DNA of 41,147 bases, taken from assembly GCA_024206195.1 (NCBI GenBank), contig JAAGZO010000680.1:1-41147 (forward strand), read 5' to 3'. Positions 21,196-29,159 of the stretch are shown piece by piece. This DNA is from a bacterium (GTDB taxonomy: Archaea; Nanoarchaeota; Nanoarchaeia; Woesearchaeales; UBA10216). The position numbers and the translations under genes were made by a program. The notes under the pieces were generated by a model that searched no databases, was not told the origin of the DNA, and saw only the letters and a program-made list of their open reading frames with translations. How positions within the stretch are numbered: position 1 is the first letter of the stretch; every line of letters begins with the position of its first letter.

Positions 21196-24100
21196 ATGAC
21201 ATACGGAGGATATTTTGGGTTAGGTGAGGGCGGTTCTGTTAGTGGTGTCCCTACTTCTAAAGCATGGGTAGGATATGAACGTGAAACGACAACAACGCTC
21301 GTAGCAACACCTGCTAACAATTATACATTAACAACAGTAGCAATACCTTACGACGTTGCGACTGCTCTATATTGGAAAATAAGAGATGCCGGCACTGTTG
21401 ATCCTATTATTTGGGTGGCTACAGGTGAAGAGGTTATAGTTAAGTCCTATACTGTTGGAACTAAAAACTTAGTTTTCGGAACTGAAACGCTCGCTACTGT
21501 AACACTAAGTGCAGAGGTAGATATAGTCTTTCCACTAGATACAACTATTGGCGCGGTTACACAAACAGAGGTACTAGAGGGCTATAGCGAAGCGGTTGTT
21601 GCTGACCCGTTTTGGGAACCTATAGGAGACGCGATAACACTAAGAAACCAGCTTAAAGCTGTACAGATAACACAAATGACCACGATTGAACGGCTGGCAT
21701 TAACCCCTATTAATGGGATGGTGGCGTATGATACTGATATAAATAGGCTTTTCCAATATGAGGATGGTGCGTGGCGACTGAGTGGTCGTAGCCCTGAAAA
21801 GACATTTACAGTATCGCCTAGTGGTGGTGATTATACTACTATACAGGCGGCCTTAACTGCTAATGCAGCTGGTGGCGAGTTGTTTATTGTTTATCCAGGG
21901 ACATACACAGACACAATTAACTTCACTGCAAATGACCAATGCGTAATAGGGCATGGCAACGCACCGCAACAGATTGTACAGCAAGCAGATGCAACCGTTG
22001 CTGATTTTGGTGCATTTACTGGGTGTTATATTGAAAGAATAAACATGAAACTAACAGCGCCTACAGTGGTTAGGGATATGATTACTGGTAGTGGTGATTT
22101 GTTGCTACAGCTATGTAGGCTAGAAACATCACAGAGCGCGGCCATAACAGGCGCACAATCTACTATTATAAACACATCTGGCACGGTTAGAATGTATTTG
22201 AGTACATGTATTTATAACAATACGTCGGTTGCTGCTGGTGGTGACAGGAAAGAGATGTTCAACTTAACAGGTACAGGCTCTTTAATAGCTACCTCGGTTG
22301 AATTTGAGTTCACGAATACGGGCACTAGTTTTGTTTCTACTGTATCGGTGTTAGATGTAACTACTACAACCCTTGATATCACAGGATCAAAGATAACAGG
22401 GAGCGCGAACGCTGGTATTGCGGCTGGCATTGTGGATGTAACTGTTGCTGGTTCGCATGGCTCGCACGATAATATATATATAATATCCTCTGCTGCTAAT
22501 GATGCACACGGTATTTATGCAAGTGGGACGGGTACATACGAGTCATCGCAAAACCATTTTCATATAACGTCTACCTCTGGAAATGCTTACGGGTTTCTGG
22601 TAGGTGCTTCAATGACATTAAAAAGTGCTGGTGACGATATAATTGCAGCGGATGAAAATTCTATAGCGGGTATACTTGAGGGGACTTACTCACTTAATCA
22701 CGTAAATTTTAGTGTGACTGGTACATTAACAGTTGATACAGCTTTTGCTGGGAATGCATTTTTAGATGAAGACGACATGGTGAGTGATAGCGCAACTGGG
22801 GCCGCATCACAGCAATCAATCAAAGCTTTTGCAGTTGCTCAATCCGATTGGTTGCAAAATGGGTTTGACGATGCGTCGGCAGTTACATTAGCGTGGACAG
22901 ACGCCGCGCCAGACAGGACGTTAACAATATCGCCAACAGCAGTAAGTTATGATTATTTTATTCAGGGCAAAAAGTATAATGAAACTGGAAACCTTACAGC
23001 TCAGATAACTGATACAGAGGGATTGTGGGCAATATATTTTGATTCTGAGGGTGTTTTGGCTACTGCATTAAACCCAAGTCATGCACAAATTGACAATGTA
23101 ATAATGACTAAAGCCATTGTTGCGTATGTCTACTGGGATGCTACTAATAACGACGGTAGGCTAATGACAGAAAAACACGGGTCCAATATGTCACCATCGA
23201 CACACCACTGGTTGCACGACAATATGGGCGCAGTGTACAGAGAGGGAATGGCTCTTGCTAATTTTGATATTAATCAAGACGGCAACACAACAACCGACGC
23301 ACAATTCAGCATTGCATCAGGTGAATTTTATGATGAGGATATAGAGCACGATCTCAGCGCGGTACTTTCCACAGCTGGAGTAGAAATATGGTATTTAGAC
23401 GGTACTGCATGGCGTTGGATTACAAGGGCAGGTTATTCTTTCCAGATGTCAGCTGGTGATGTTTACTATAACAATGCAGGAGCACAAACAGCAGTTGGGA
23501 ATAATGATTTCTGTTTAGGGCATATTTTTGCAACTAATATTACAGACGATGCAGGGGCTAATCCTAAATATATAGCTATACAGGGTCAGTATGAATATGC
23601 AAATAGGGGTGCTGCACGAGCTGGTGCAGAGATCGAAATAAATCAATTGGCTTATGGAACTTTACCACTCCAAGAGATTGTTCCTGTTGCTACATTTATA
23701 ATTCAGAACAGAGGAACGTATGGAGCATTACGGACCACTGAAAGCGGTGATAATTTTGTCGATTGGCGAACATCCAATTTAAAAGGTGCAGGTGGAACCG
23801 TTGCAGAACATGGCGCTTTAGCAGGGTTGTCAGATGATGATCATGCTCAATATGCACTACTAGCAGGGCGTGCAACTGTACAGACCTTTGCTGATAGTCT
23901 TAATATAAGGACTCCAATAACAGAAGAAAACGCGGTAAATGTCACAGGAGCGGCTTTCGATGAATCTAGTATCGGGATAACCAGACAATTAGATTCTGCA
24001 ATTGGCGCTCCTGCTTTAACCTTTAAGCGGATAAGGGCTACAGGATCGACTGTACAAAATGGTGATTGGCTCGGTATGCTGAATTACGACGGATATTACG

Positions 24101-24981
24101 ATGCTACAAACAAATCTAATCAATCATCTCAAATACTAGGAGTAGCAACAGAAAACTTTACGGCTGCGGCACATGGTAGTGAGTTAATTTTTAAAACCAC
24201 TCCAAATGGGACTACTACGCCTATCGATAGAATGAGTATTAGCAATGATGGTGCTGTAGATATTGGGGCACGTGTTGCAGGGGGATTTAATACTTCATTT
24301 AATGTAACTGGAGATAGTTATGATTCTTCTTCGGTGAATTTAACTAGAAACGTAGAAAGCAATCTTGGGCCAATAGTTTATTTTAACAAAAAGAGAGAGA
24401 CTACTCACGCAGTTGATAATGGTGACACTCTCGGGGGTATCGTTTTCCAAGGGTATTGGGGATCTACTGGAATAAATGATAGTGCAGTGATCAGGGCTCT
24501 AGCAAATGAAAACTTCTCTAGTGTAGCCGCTGGCTCAAGAATAGAAATGCTGACTACACCAGCAGGGACAACAACTCCAACCATAAGGCTTGTTATAGAA
24601 ACCGATGGAGATATAAAGGCGCCAGGTGTTTATTCTCAAACTACAGGAAGTTCTACAAATGTTAATGTTGATAGTAATGGATATATAAGGCGCTCAACGT
24701 CTGCATTGAAATATAAAGATGTACAAGGTGATTTGAGCTTAGAAGACGCTTATAATATAGTTAACAATTCTAATGCTATTGTATATAAATCGAAATGCCC
24801 AAAAGATGACAAAACTATAGAGCATTTAGGGTTTATAGCTGATGATGCGCCTGATGATAGACTAGTATTTTATAATGATAAAAAAGAGGTTGAGGGCTAT
24901 CAATATGAAAGACATATTGTGGCACAGAATAAAATAATACAAGACCTTATTGCAAGAGTCGCTACACTAGAAGATAAATAA
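21196..24981 (+). CDS. Tail fibre/tailspike with beta-helix and S74 self-cleaving chaperone
   Basis: 1261 aa. FTVSPSGGDYTTIQAALT near 205-222 is the usual entry to a pectin-lyase-type beta-helix, and Gly/Thr/Ser-rich rungs continue to about 520. Two tandem ~110-residue repeats follow (each with NVTG, S-S-x-x-x-T-R, and a TTP-G-TTTP turn) near 915-1140. The C-terminus is a peptidase S74 domain: STSALKYKDV near 1167, with the Ser-Lys dyad, GFIADD near 1212 and a final helix IIQDLIARVATLE. S74 domains trimerise fibres and then cut themselves off. It may depolymerise or bind surface glycan. Its place before the connectors is atypical. Confidence 0.88.
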   Translation: MTYGGYFGLGEGGSVSGVPTSKAWVGYERETTTTLVATPANNYTLTTVAIPYDVATALYWKIRDAGTVDPIIWVATGEEVIVKSYTVGTKNLVFGTETLATVTLSAEVDIVFPLDTTIGAVTQTEVLEGYSEAVVADPFWEPIGDAITLRNQLKAVQITQMTTIERLALTPINGMVAYDTDINRLFQYEDGAWRLSGRSPEKTFTVSPSGGDYTTIQAALTANAAGGELFIVYPGTYTDTINFTANDQCVIGHGNAPQQIVQQADATVADFGAFTGCYIERINMKLTAPTVVRDMITGSGDLLLQLCRLETSQSAAITGAQSTIINTSGTVRMYLSTCIYNNTSVAAGGDRKEMFNLTGTGSLIATSVEFEFTNTGTSFVSTVSVLDVTTTTLDITGSKITGSANAGIAAGIVDVTVAGSHGSHDNIYIISSAANDAHGIYASGTGTYESSQNHFHITSTSGNAYGFLVGASMTLKSAGDDIIAADENSIAGILEGTYSLNHVNFSVTGTLTVDTAFAGNAFLDEDDMVSDSATGAASQQSIKAFAVAQSDWLQNGFDDASAVTLAWTDAAPDRTLTISPTAVSYDYFIQGKKYNETGNLTAQITDTEGLWAIYFDSEGVLATALNPSHAQIDNVIMTKAIVAYVYWDATNNDGRLMTEKHGSNMSPSTHHWLHDNMGAVYREGMALANFDINQDGNTTTDAQFSIASGEFYDEDIEHDLSAVLSTAGVEIWYLDGTAWRWITRAGYSFQMSAGDVYYNNAGAQTAVGNNDFCLGHIFATNITDDAGANPKYIAIQGQYEYANRGAARAGAEIEINQLAYGTLPLQEIVPVATFIIQNRGTYGALRTTESGDNFVDWRTSNLKGAGGTVAEHGALAGLSDDDHAQYALLAGRATVQTFADSLNIRTPITEENAVNVTGAAFDESSIGITRQLDSAIGAPALTFKRIRATGSTVQNGDWLGMLNYDGYYDATNKSNQSSQILGVATENFTAAAHGSELIFKTTPNGTTTPIDRMSISNDGAVDIGARVAGGFNTSFNVTGDSYDSSSVNLTRNVESNLGPIVYFNKKRETTHAVDNGDTLGGIVFQGYWGSTGINDSAVIRALANENFSSVAAGSRIEMLTTPAGTTTPTIRLVIETDGDIKAPGVYSQTTGSSTNVNVDSNGYIRRSTSALKYKDVQGDLSLEDAYNIVNNSNAIVYKSKCPKDDKTIEHLGFIADDAPDDRLVFYNDKKEVEGYQYERHIVAQNKIIQDLIARVATLEDK

Positions 24982-24998
24982 TTAAGGAGTATTTAACA

Positions 24999-25607
24999 AT
25001 GGAGTTAAAAGGATGGCATGAAAAGGCACAAAAAGAGTTTTTCAAGAGAATGAAGCGAGGCGACATAAAGCCTACAATGAGTTCTGTTGAGTGGGAAGCA
25101 CTAAAGAACGAAATATATGCCAAGTGCAAGGTCAATAATATTGAATATATTGTTAAGACGGAGCCTGTTATTGTAAAGGAAAAAACAAAAGAAATTATCA
25201 GCGTTGTTGATAATGAAGATGATAAACTATTGATCGTTAGTCTCCAAAACGAGCTTGACCAAACAAAAGAGGTATTAGCTGAGAAGTCGTTGGAAGTGGA
25301 CAGCCTAACACCAAGCATAAAGACACAACAAAACGAAATAAACGAGCTACAGGGCAAAATAAGCGCGTTAAATACTGAAATAAAAGACAAGGACACACAG
25401 ATAGTACAGGCAAATGAAGGCTCTCAACAGATGCGTGAACGCCTAGAGATTAGAACAAATGAGCTTAAACAAGAGGCCATTGCACAGGCACAACCTGAGA
25501 TTGAGCGGCTGAAAGAAGAGGCTGTGAAAGGGACACCAGTTGTTGTTGAAAAAATCAAATTAGCTGATAAAATAACAGCATGGCTAAGAAAACTACAACA
25601 GAAATAA
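24999..25607 (+). CDS. 202-aa coiled-coil protein, possible fibre-associated factor
   Basis: TTAAGGAG upstream. The N-terminal 50 residues form a small helical unit (GWHEKAQKEFFKRMKRGDIK), then a Val/Lys stretch and about 100 residues of heptad coiled coil (LQNELDQTKEVLAEKSLEVD, NEINELQGKISALNTEIKDK). No enzymatic motif. Directly after the fibre it could be an assembly chaperone or a virion coiled coil. It overlaps the next gene by 28 bases. Confidence 0.6.
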   Translation: MELKGWHEKAQKEFFKRMKRGDIKPTMSSVEWEALKNEIYAKCKVNNIEYIVKTEPVIVKEKTKEIISVVDNEDDKLLIVSLQNELDQTKEVLAEKSLEVDSLTPSIKTQQNEINELQGKISALNTEIKDKDTQIVQANEGSQQMRERLEIRTNELKQEAIAQAQPEIERLKEEAVKGTPVVVEKIKLADKITAWLRKLQQK

Positions 25608-25885
25608 TAAGGGAAGTTATCCCTACTGGGATGAGCTTACAGATACAAACTCTATCTAATGAGATATTTGATATCAATGAAGAGTACGATGTATTGAGCA
25701 TTAAGAATCACAACCTATCGCAAGACATCAAAGATAAAGATAAGTATATCGCCAAGCTAGAGCGTGAAGTTATCGATTTAAACCGCCAGATCAAGCGTTA
25801 TCAAAGCGACTTTAACCAAGCTGAAAAGCGTTATTTTAGCGCAAAAAAAGACATTGAATTTCTAAGAGATATTAAGATAGGGTAA
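25580..25885 (+). CDS. 101-aa coiled-coil protein
   Basis: Starts inside the previous gene. Nearly all heptad helix (LSQDIKDKDKYIAKLEREVI, DLNRQIKRYQSDF). Resembles its neighbour in composition; the two may associate. Ends just before late element D. Confidence 0.6.
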   Translation: MAKKTTTEIIREVIPTGMSLQIQTLSNEIFDINEEYDVLSIKNHNLSQDIKDKDKYIAKLEREVIDLNRQIKRYQSDFNQAEKRYFSAKKDIEFLRDIKIG

Positions 25886-25888
25886 ATT

Positions 25889-25911
25889 AGTCGTGATATA
25901 ATAAAAAAGGA
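25889..25911 (+). promoter_or_regulatory. Late extended -10 element, copy D (connector)
   Basis: AGTCG, TGATATAAT (-10 at 25897-25902), A6, GGA. Predicted +1 at about 25909, 10 bases before a TTG start. No -35 visible. It opens the connector and tail-completion genes. Confidence 0.8.
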
Positions 25912-25918
25912 AGCAACC

Positions 25919-26728
25919 TTGAGACTTATTATAGACAACGATCAATACCAATTATACGCTAGAACAGATTACGCACTAAGCGAAATAACCTTATTAAATA
26001 GCTCTGTAACGGCTGGTACAACCTCTTTTGACGTAATTAATGCCAGCGGTTTTGCTACAGATGACTACATTATCATTGAAGAGATAGGTAAGGAACGTGC
26101 GGAAATACGCCAGATAACCGTAACTGGTAACTCGTTCGCGGTTGCTGCTTTAACCTTTGCACATGACTCTAAAACTAAGGTGTCTCGACTCCAATACAAT
26201 CAAATACGGTTCTATGAAAATAGCTCTGTAATAGATACCGTTGATATTACACCTGATTATTATACAAAGTCGAAAGTTGATGTTAATGCCGACAATACAT
26301 ACTCAATAGACTATTATAATTCGACAAGTACGGACGCAAGTCCTGAGGGAGAGGTGTTAAATGGGTGGGAATACAATCTTTGTTCTATCGGAGATGTGCT
26401 TCAATATGAAGACCCCTCAATTTTGGGAAACAAGCTCATTGATAAAATTAACCTCGCCTCAAGCGAACTCAGAAACATGTTCATATCACAAGACCAAGAG
26501 TTTGCAGATTTGTCTAACAGAGACATTGCTAGACTCAGACAACCAGTCGCTTTGCGAGCATTATATTACATTTTCACTGAACTAATTAAGAAAGAAGACG
26601 ATGTACCTAGTAAAAAAGCCAAGACATACAACACTCTATACAATGATAAGCTCAAAGAAATAACAGATATTATCAACAAAGAAAACGACAAAATAAGAAT
26701 ATGGGGACAGTCTAGGGTATTGAGATGA
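25919..26728 (+). CDS. Head-tail connector/adaptor protein
   Basis: 269 aa starting at TTG, supported by AAGGAAG seven bases upstream and the late promoter; no ATG precedes the conserved start. The N-terminal ~95 residues are a beta domain (TAGTTSFDVINASGFATDDY, then GKERAEIRQI) common in phage structural proteins. The helical C-terminus (LASSELRNMFISQDQEF, RQPVALRALYYIFTELI) looks like a gp6-type adaptor. It would sit under the portal. Its stop overlaps the next ATG (ATGA). Confidence 0.7.
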   Translation: MRLIIDNDQYQLYARTDYALSEITLLNSSVTAGTTSFDVINASGFATDDYIIIEEIGKERAEIRQITVTGNSFAVAALTFAHDSKTKVSRLQYNQIRFYENSSVIDTVDITPDYYTKSKVDVNADNTYSIDYYNSTSTDASPEGEVLNGWEYNLCSIGDVLQYEDPSILGNKLIDKINLASSELRNMFISQDQEFADLSNRDIARLRQPVALRALYYIFTELIKKEDDVPSKKAKTYNTLYNDKLKEITDIINKENDKIRIWGQSRVLR

Positions 26729-27171
26729 TAACCTATGAATTCAGCCAAGCAGAAATAAATGCAGTTATTAAAAATGTTGGCAGTATAGAAAATGCATTAT
26801 TCAATCCTACTATATTAAACAAAGTAGCGTTGGACGTTAAGCAACGCATCAAATTAAGGACTCAGGGCGGTAAAGATAAGAACTACAAAGCATTTAAGAA
26901 GTATTCAACTGGGTATTCATCAAAAAAAGGCAAAACCCTAGTTAATCTAACAGATACGGGCGGTATGCTTAACTCTATGACACAAAAAGTCATGTCAAAC
27001 GACACGGCTAAGATATTTCTTAGCACTAAAGAATACCAAGCAAGGGCTAGATTTAACATTGATTATGGCCGTGACTTTTGGGGTGTTAATGCTAAAGATA
27101 GGGATTTTGCATTTAGCACATATCAAAAAGCCACAGCGCTAGAGCTAGCTAAAAAGGGAGTCACATCGTGA
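26725..27171 (+). CDS. Tail completion / HK97 gp10-like protein
   Basis: 148 aa. The pattern KVALDVKQRIKLRTQGGKDK followed by KNYKAFKKYSTGYSSKKGK, TDTGGMLNSM and a C-terminal FDYG-like NIDYGRDFWGV matches phage virion-morphogenesis proteins of the gpG/gp10 type that join the connector to the tail. Order before the tail terminator is standard. Confidence 0.75.
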   Translation: MITYEFSQAEINAVIKNVGSIENALFNPTILNKVALDVKQRIKLRTQGGKDKNYKAFKKYSTGYSSKKGKTLVNLTDTGGMLNSMTQKVMSNDTAKIFLSTKEYQARARFNIDYGRDFWGVNAKDRDFAFSTYQKATALELAKKGVTS

Positions 27172-27572
27172 GAAAATCAGAACTAAGAACAGCAATGCGT
27201 AATTTACTACTTAAGAAATTCGATAACGTAGAGGAATTTATGTACCATCCTGCTGAATATGCTGAATTGTCTGGTAGTTTCCCGTATATAACGATGGTGT
27301 TTAATCAATGGACACCACAAAATACCGCGTTATACGGCACTCAATCAATAGAGATTATCGGAATAGCTAGTGGTGATAAAGATACGCTTATGGATAAGGT
27401 AGATCAAATAGAGAATGATATTATCGACGCTATCTATAAACAAGACCCCAAAGCTAATATAACCCTAGTGGATAACAACAACCTGTTTGCACCTTTTGGG
27501 ATAAATGCAGGGGTGTATTTTCCATATGCAGGATGTCGTATATCTTGCACGGTAGCCAATGTTAAGTCGTGA
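27168..27572 (+). CDS. Tail terminator protein
   Basis: 134 aa with a GTG start; GGGAG is seven bases upstream and the GTGA overlaps the previous stop. An alpha/beta sequence with FPYITMVFNQW and IEIIGIASGDKDTLMDKVDQ resembles minor tail U/HK97 gp10-type tail terminators, which cap the tail tube. Its TGA is part of late element E. Assigned by order and fold-like pattern. Confidence 0.7.
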   Translation: MRKSELRTAMRNLLLKKFDNVEEFMYHPAEYAELSGSFPYITMVFNQWTPQNTALYGTQSIEIIGIASGDKDTLMDKVDQIENDIIDAIYKQDPKANITLVDNNNLFAPFGINAGVYFPYAGCRISCTVANVKS

Positions 27573-27587
27573 TATAATAAAAAAGGA
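27565..27587 (+). promoter_or_regulatory. Late extended -10 element, copy E (tail tube)
   Basis: AGTCG, TGATATAAT (-10 at 27573-27578), A6, GGA. The TG is also the stop of the tail terminator gene. Predicted +1 at about 27585, 10 bases before the ATG of the 35-aa gene and roughly 145 bases before the tail tube gene. Confidence 0.8.
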
Positions 27588-27594
27588 TGGCATT

Positions 27595-27702
27595 ATGGCA
27601 TTTGACGATAAAAAAGAATCCAAAAAAGAAGAGATAAAAGAAGTTAAGGCTAAAAAAGCTATCAAGAAGATAGTTATTAAACCTCATTCTTTGCATAGAT
27701 AA
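27595..27702 (+). CDS. 35-aa lysine-rich microprotein before the tail tube
   Basis: Starts 8 bases after the GGA of the late element. Lysine/glutamate-rich (DDKKESKKEEIKEVKAKKA) with a hydrophobic end (IKKIVIKPHSL). It may be a true small protein or a leader peptide whose translation keeps the tail-tube mRNA covered. Unknown function. Confidence 0.5.
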   Translation: MAFDDKKESKKEEIKEVKAKKAIKKIVIKPHSLHR

Positions 27703-27730
27703 CTTGGCAATAAATAAAAGGAGATAAAAA

Positions 27731-28552
27731 ATGGCTCAAGAAAAAAGATATTCTTTTGGTATAGATAACGCTACTTTTGTAGATGAAGATTGCAATGTTT
27801 ATTCCATAGAAGACCCACAAAACTTCAATATCACAATGACCTATGAAAAAGCAGAGCATCGTGGCGGTACTAATAACGATGTAAGGGCTACTAAGGTTCA
27901 TACTCGTGGCGCTGAGATCACGCTAGGCACTGGGGTTGTTGATGAATCCCTAGCACAATTGCTAACAGGTGGTACATTGACGTCGCTAGGTACTTCAGCT
28001 GCTTCAATAACTACTGGTACTGCAAACGGTGTTAATACGCTAACTGGAACGACTGCAAGTATTCCAACGGCAATTACTTCAATTGTTATTAATAGCCCGT
28101 CTCTTGTTGAGACAGACGATTACTACCTTGAGGGACTTGATTTTGACGCTGTTAAAGTTGTAAGGGTTAATGATGGCAAGATAATTGTATCTAGCATAGC
28201 GTTGACAACTGCTGCTGAGATTAACATAGATACAGATCGAGGGCTGGCGATATTTACGGCTGCTACTGGATTTGATTCTATAACAGTAGGTGAAAAGGCA
28301 TATGTAACAACTCGTAAAGCTATCACAGAGATGAACCAAGCTGTAAGCTTTGATAGTAATAAGCCTGGTAAATTGTCTTTACGTGCGAGCGTAACTGATG
28401 ATGGTGTACAACGTCTTATCAACGTACCAGTAGCGCAACCAACTGGAAGCGTTCAGGGCATGAGTGCTAGTGAATTTATTCTTAATGATTTAACAATGGG
28501 TGCAGAGGTTAGCTCTTTAGGAGAACTAGCTAACATCATAAGTAATAAATAA
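27731..28552 (+). CDS. Major tail tube protein
   Basis: 273 aa with AAAGGAG upstream. Beta-sandwich sequence with EITLGTGVVDESLAQLLTGG and Ser/Thr/Gly-rich strands; a C-terminal GMSASEFILNDLTMG. Size, abundance-type context (own late promoter) and place between tail terminator and tail chaperones identify it. Residues about 90-140 form an insert resembling an Ig-like loop rich in Thr. The TAATG overlap couples it to the chaperone gene. Confidence 0.8.
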   Translation: MAQEKRYSFGIDNATFVDEDCNVYSIEDPQNFNITMTYEKAEHRGGTNNDVRATKVHTRGAEITLGTGVVDESLAQLLTGGTLTSLGTSAASITTGTANGVNTLTGTTASIPTAITSIVINSPSLVETDDYYLEGLDFDAVKVVRVNDGKIIVSSIALTTAAEINIDTDRGLAIFTAATGFDSITVGEKAYVTTRKAITEMNQAVSFDSNKPGKLSLRASVTDDGVQRLINVPVAQPTGSVQGMSASEFILNDLTMGAEVSSLGELANIISNK

Positions 28553-28953
28553 TGATAAATGTACTCGAAAATCACAAACGAGTAAGAGTAGGTGGGGTTG
28601 TCGTGACAATACGGCAACTCTCCCCTGCCCTATTTATTGACTCAAAAGACATATTACCTATTAATAATATAATTGAGGCTGTAAACAGTGACGATAAGGC
28701 TATGGATAAGTTAGAAAAAGAACAAGATAAGATCAAGGAATCTATTAAAAGCCTGATAATTAAAGGTACTGTTAAAGTTAATCATTGGTTTAAGTCAAAG
28801 AAAATAGAAGATGTTATTGATGTGCTTATGGAAAAGCCTGAGATTTACAGCTACCTATTTGTACGTATTTTAAATCACTCGCTCGGTATAAAAAAAAAAG
28901 TTTCGAACCTGTTCTCATTAACAGAGAATTTGCGTCCGCTATTTACGGATTAG
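28552..28953 (+). CDS. Tail assembly chaperone G
   Basis: 133 aa, directly after the tail tube and before the tape measure, where the G protein of the G/GT pair lies. A beta-rich N-terminus (HKRVRVGGVVVTIRQLSPAL) and a helical C-terminus. A run of ten A near codons 114-116 allows a -1 shift into the frame that continues to the tape-measure start. The unshifted product ends SLTENLRPLFTD. Confidence 0.8.
   Translation: MINVLENHKRVRVGGVVVTIRQLSPALFIDSKDILPINNIIEAVNSDDKAMDKLEKEQDKIKESIKSLIIKGTVKVNHWFKSKKIEDVIDVLMEKPEIYSYLFVRILNHSLGIKKKVSNLFSLTENLRPLFTD
28890..28900 (+). promoter_or_regulatory. Programmed -1 frameshift site, A10 then G
   Basis: Ten A at 28890-28899 followed by G. In zero frame the codons are AAA AAA AAA GTT, giving an A AAA AAA slippery heptamer. 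The -1 frame stays open to 29159. No strong downstream pseudoknot was found by eye. Confidence 0.8.
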
Positions 28954-29159
28954 CAACAACTTACTCTAAACTACCTCACGAAATAATCAAACAAAACTCA
29001 CAAGAATGGTGCTTTAACCTTATTGTTACGTCTATAGGGCGTGAAGAGGAATATAAGCAGAGCCTTATCGCACAGCTAAAGACACATCATATAACGCCAA
29101 GCGGTAAAGAAAGTATTAAACAGCTAGAAAACTCATTAAAACAAGCAGGTAATAAATAA
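28899..29159 (+). CDS. Frameshift extension (T part of the GT tail chaperone)
   Basis: This -1 frame continues 86 codons after the slippery run: it begins SFEPVLINREFASAIYGL and ends ENSLKQAGNK, immediately before the tape-measure ATG (TAATG). With the first 116 codons of G it makes a fusion of about 202 aa. No start codon of its own is expected. It would bind the tape measure and tail tube during assembly. It is easily missed because no ATG-initiated reading frame covers it. Confidence 0.8.
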   Translation, partial: SFEPVLINREFASAIYGLATTYSKLPHEIIKQNSQEWCFNLIVTSIGREEEYKQSLIAQLKTHHITPSGKESIKQLENSLKQAGNK

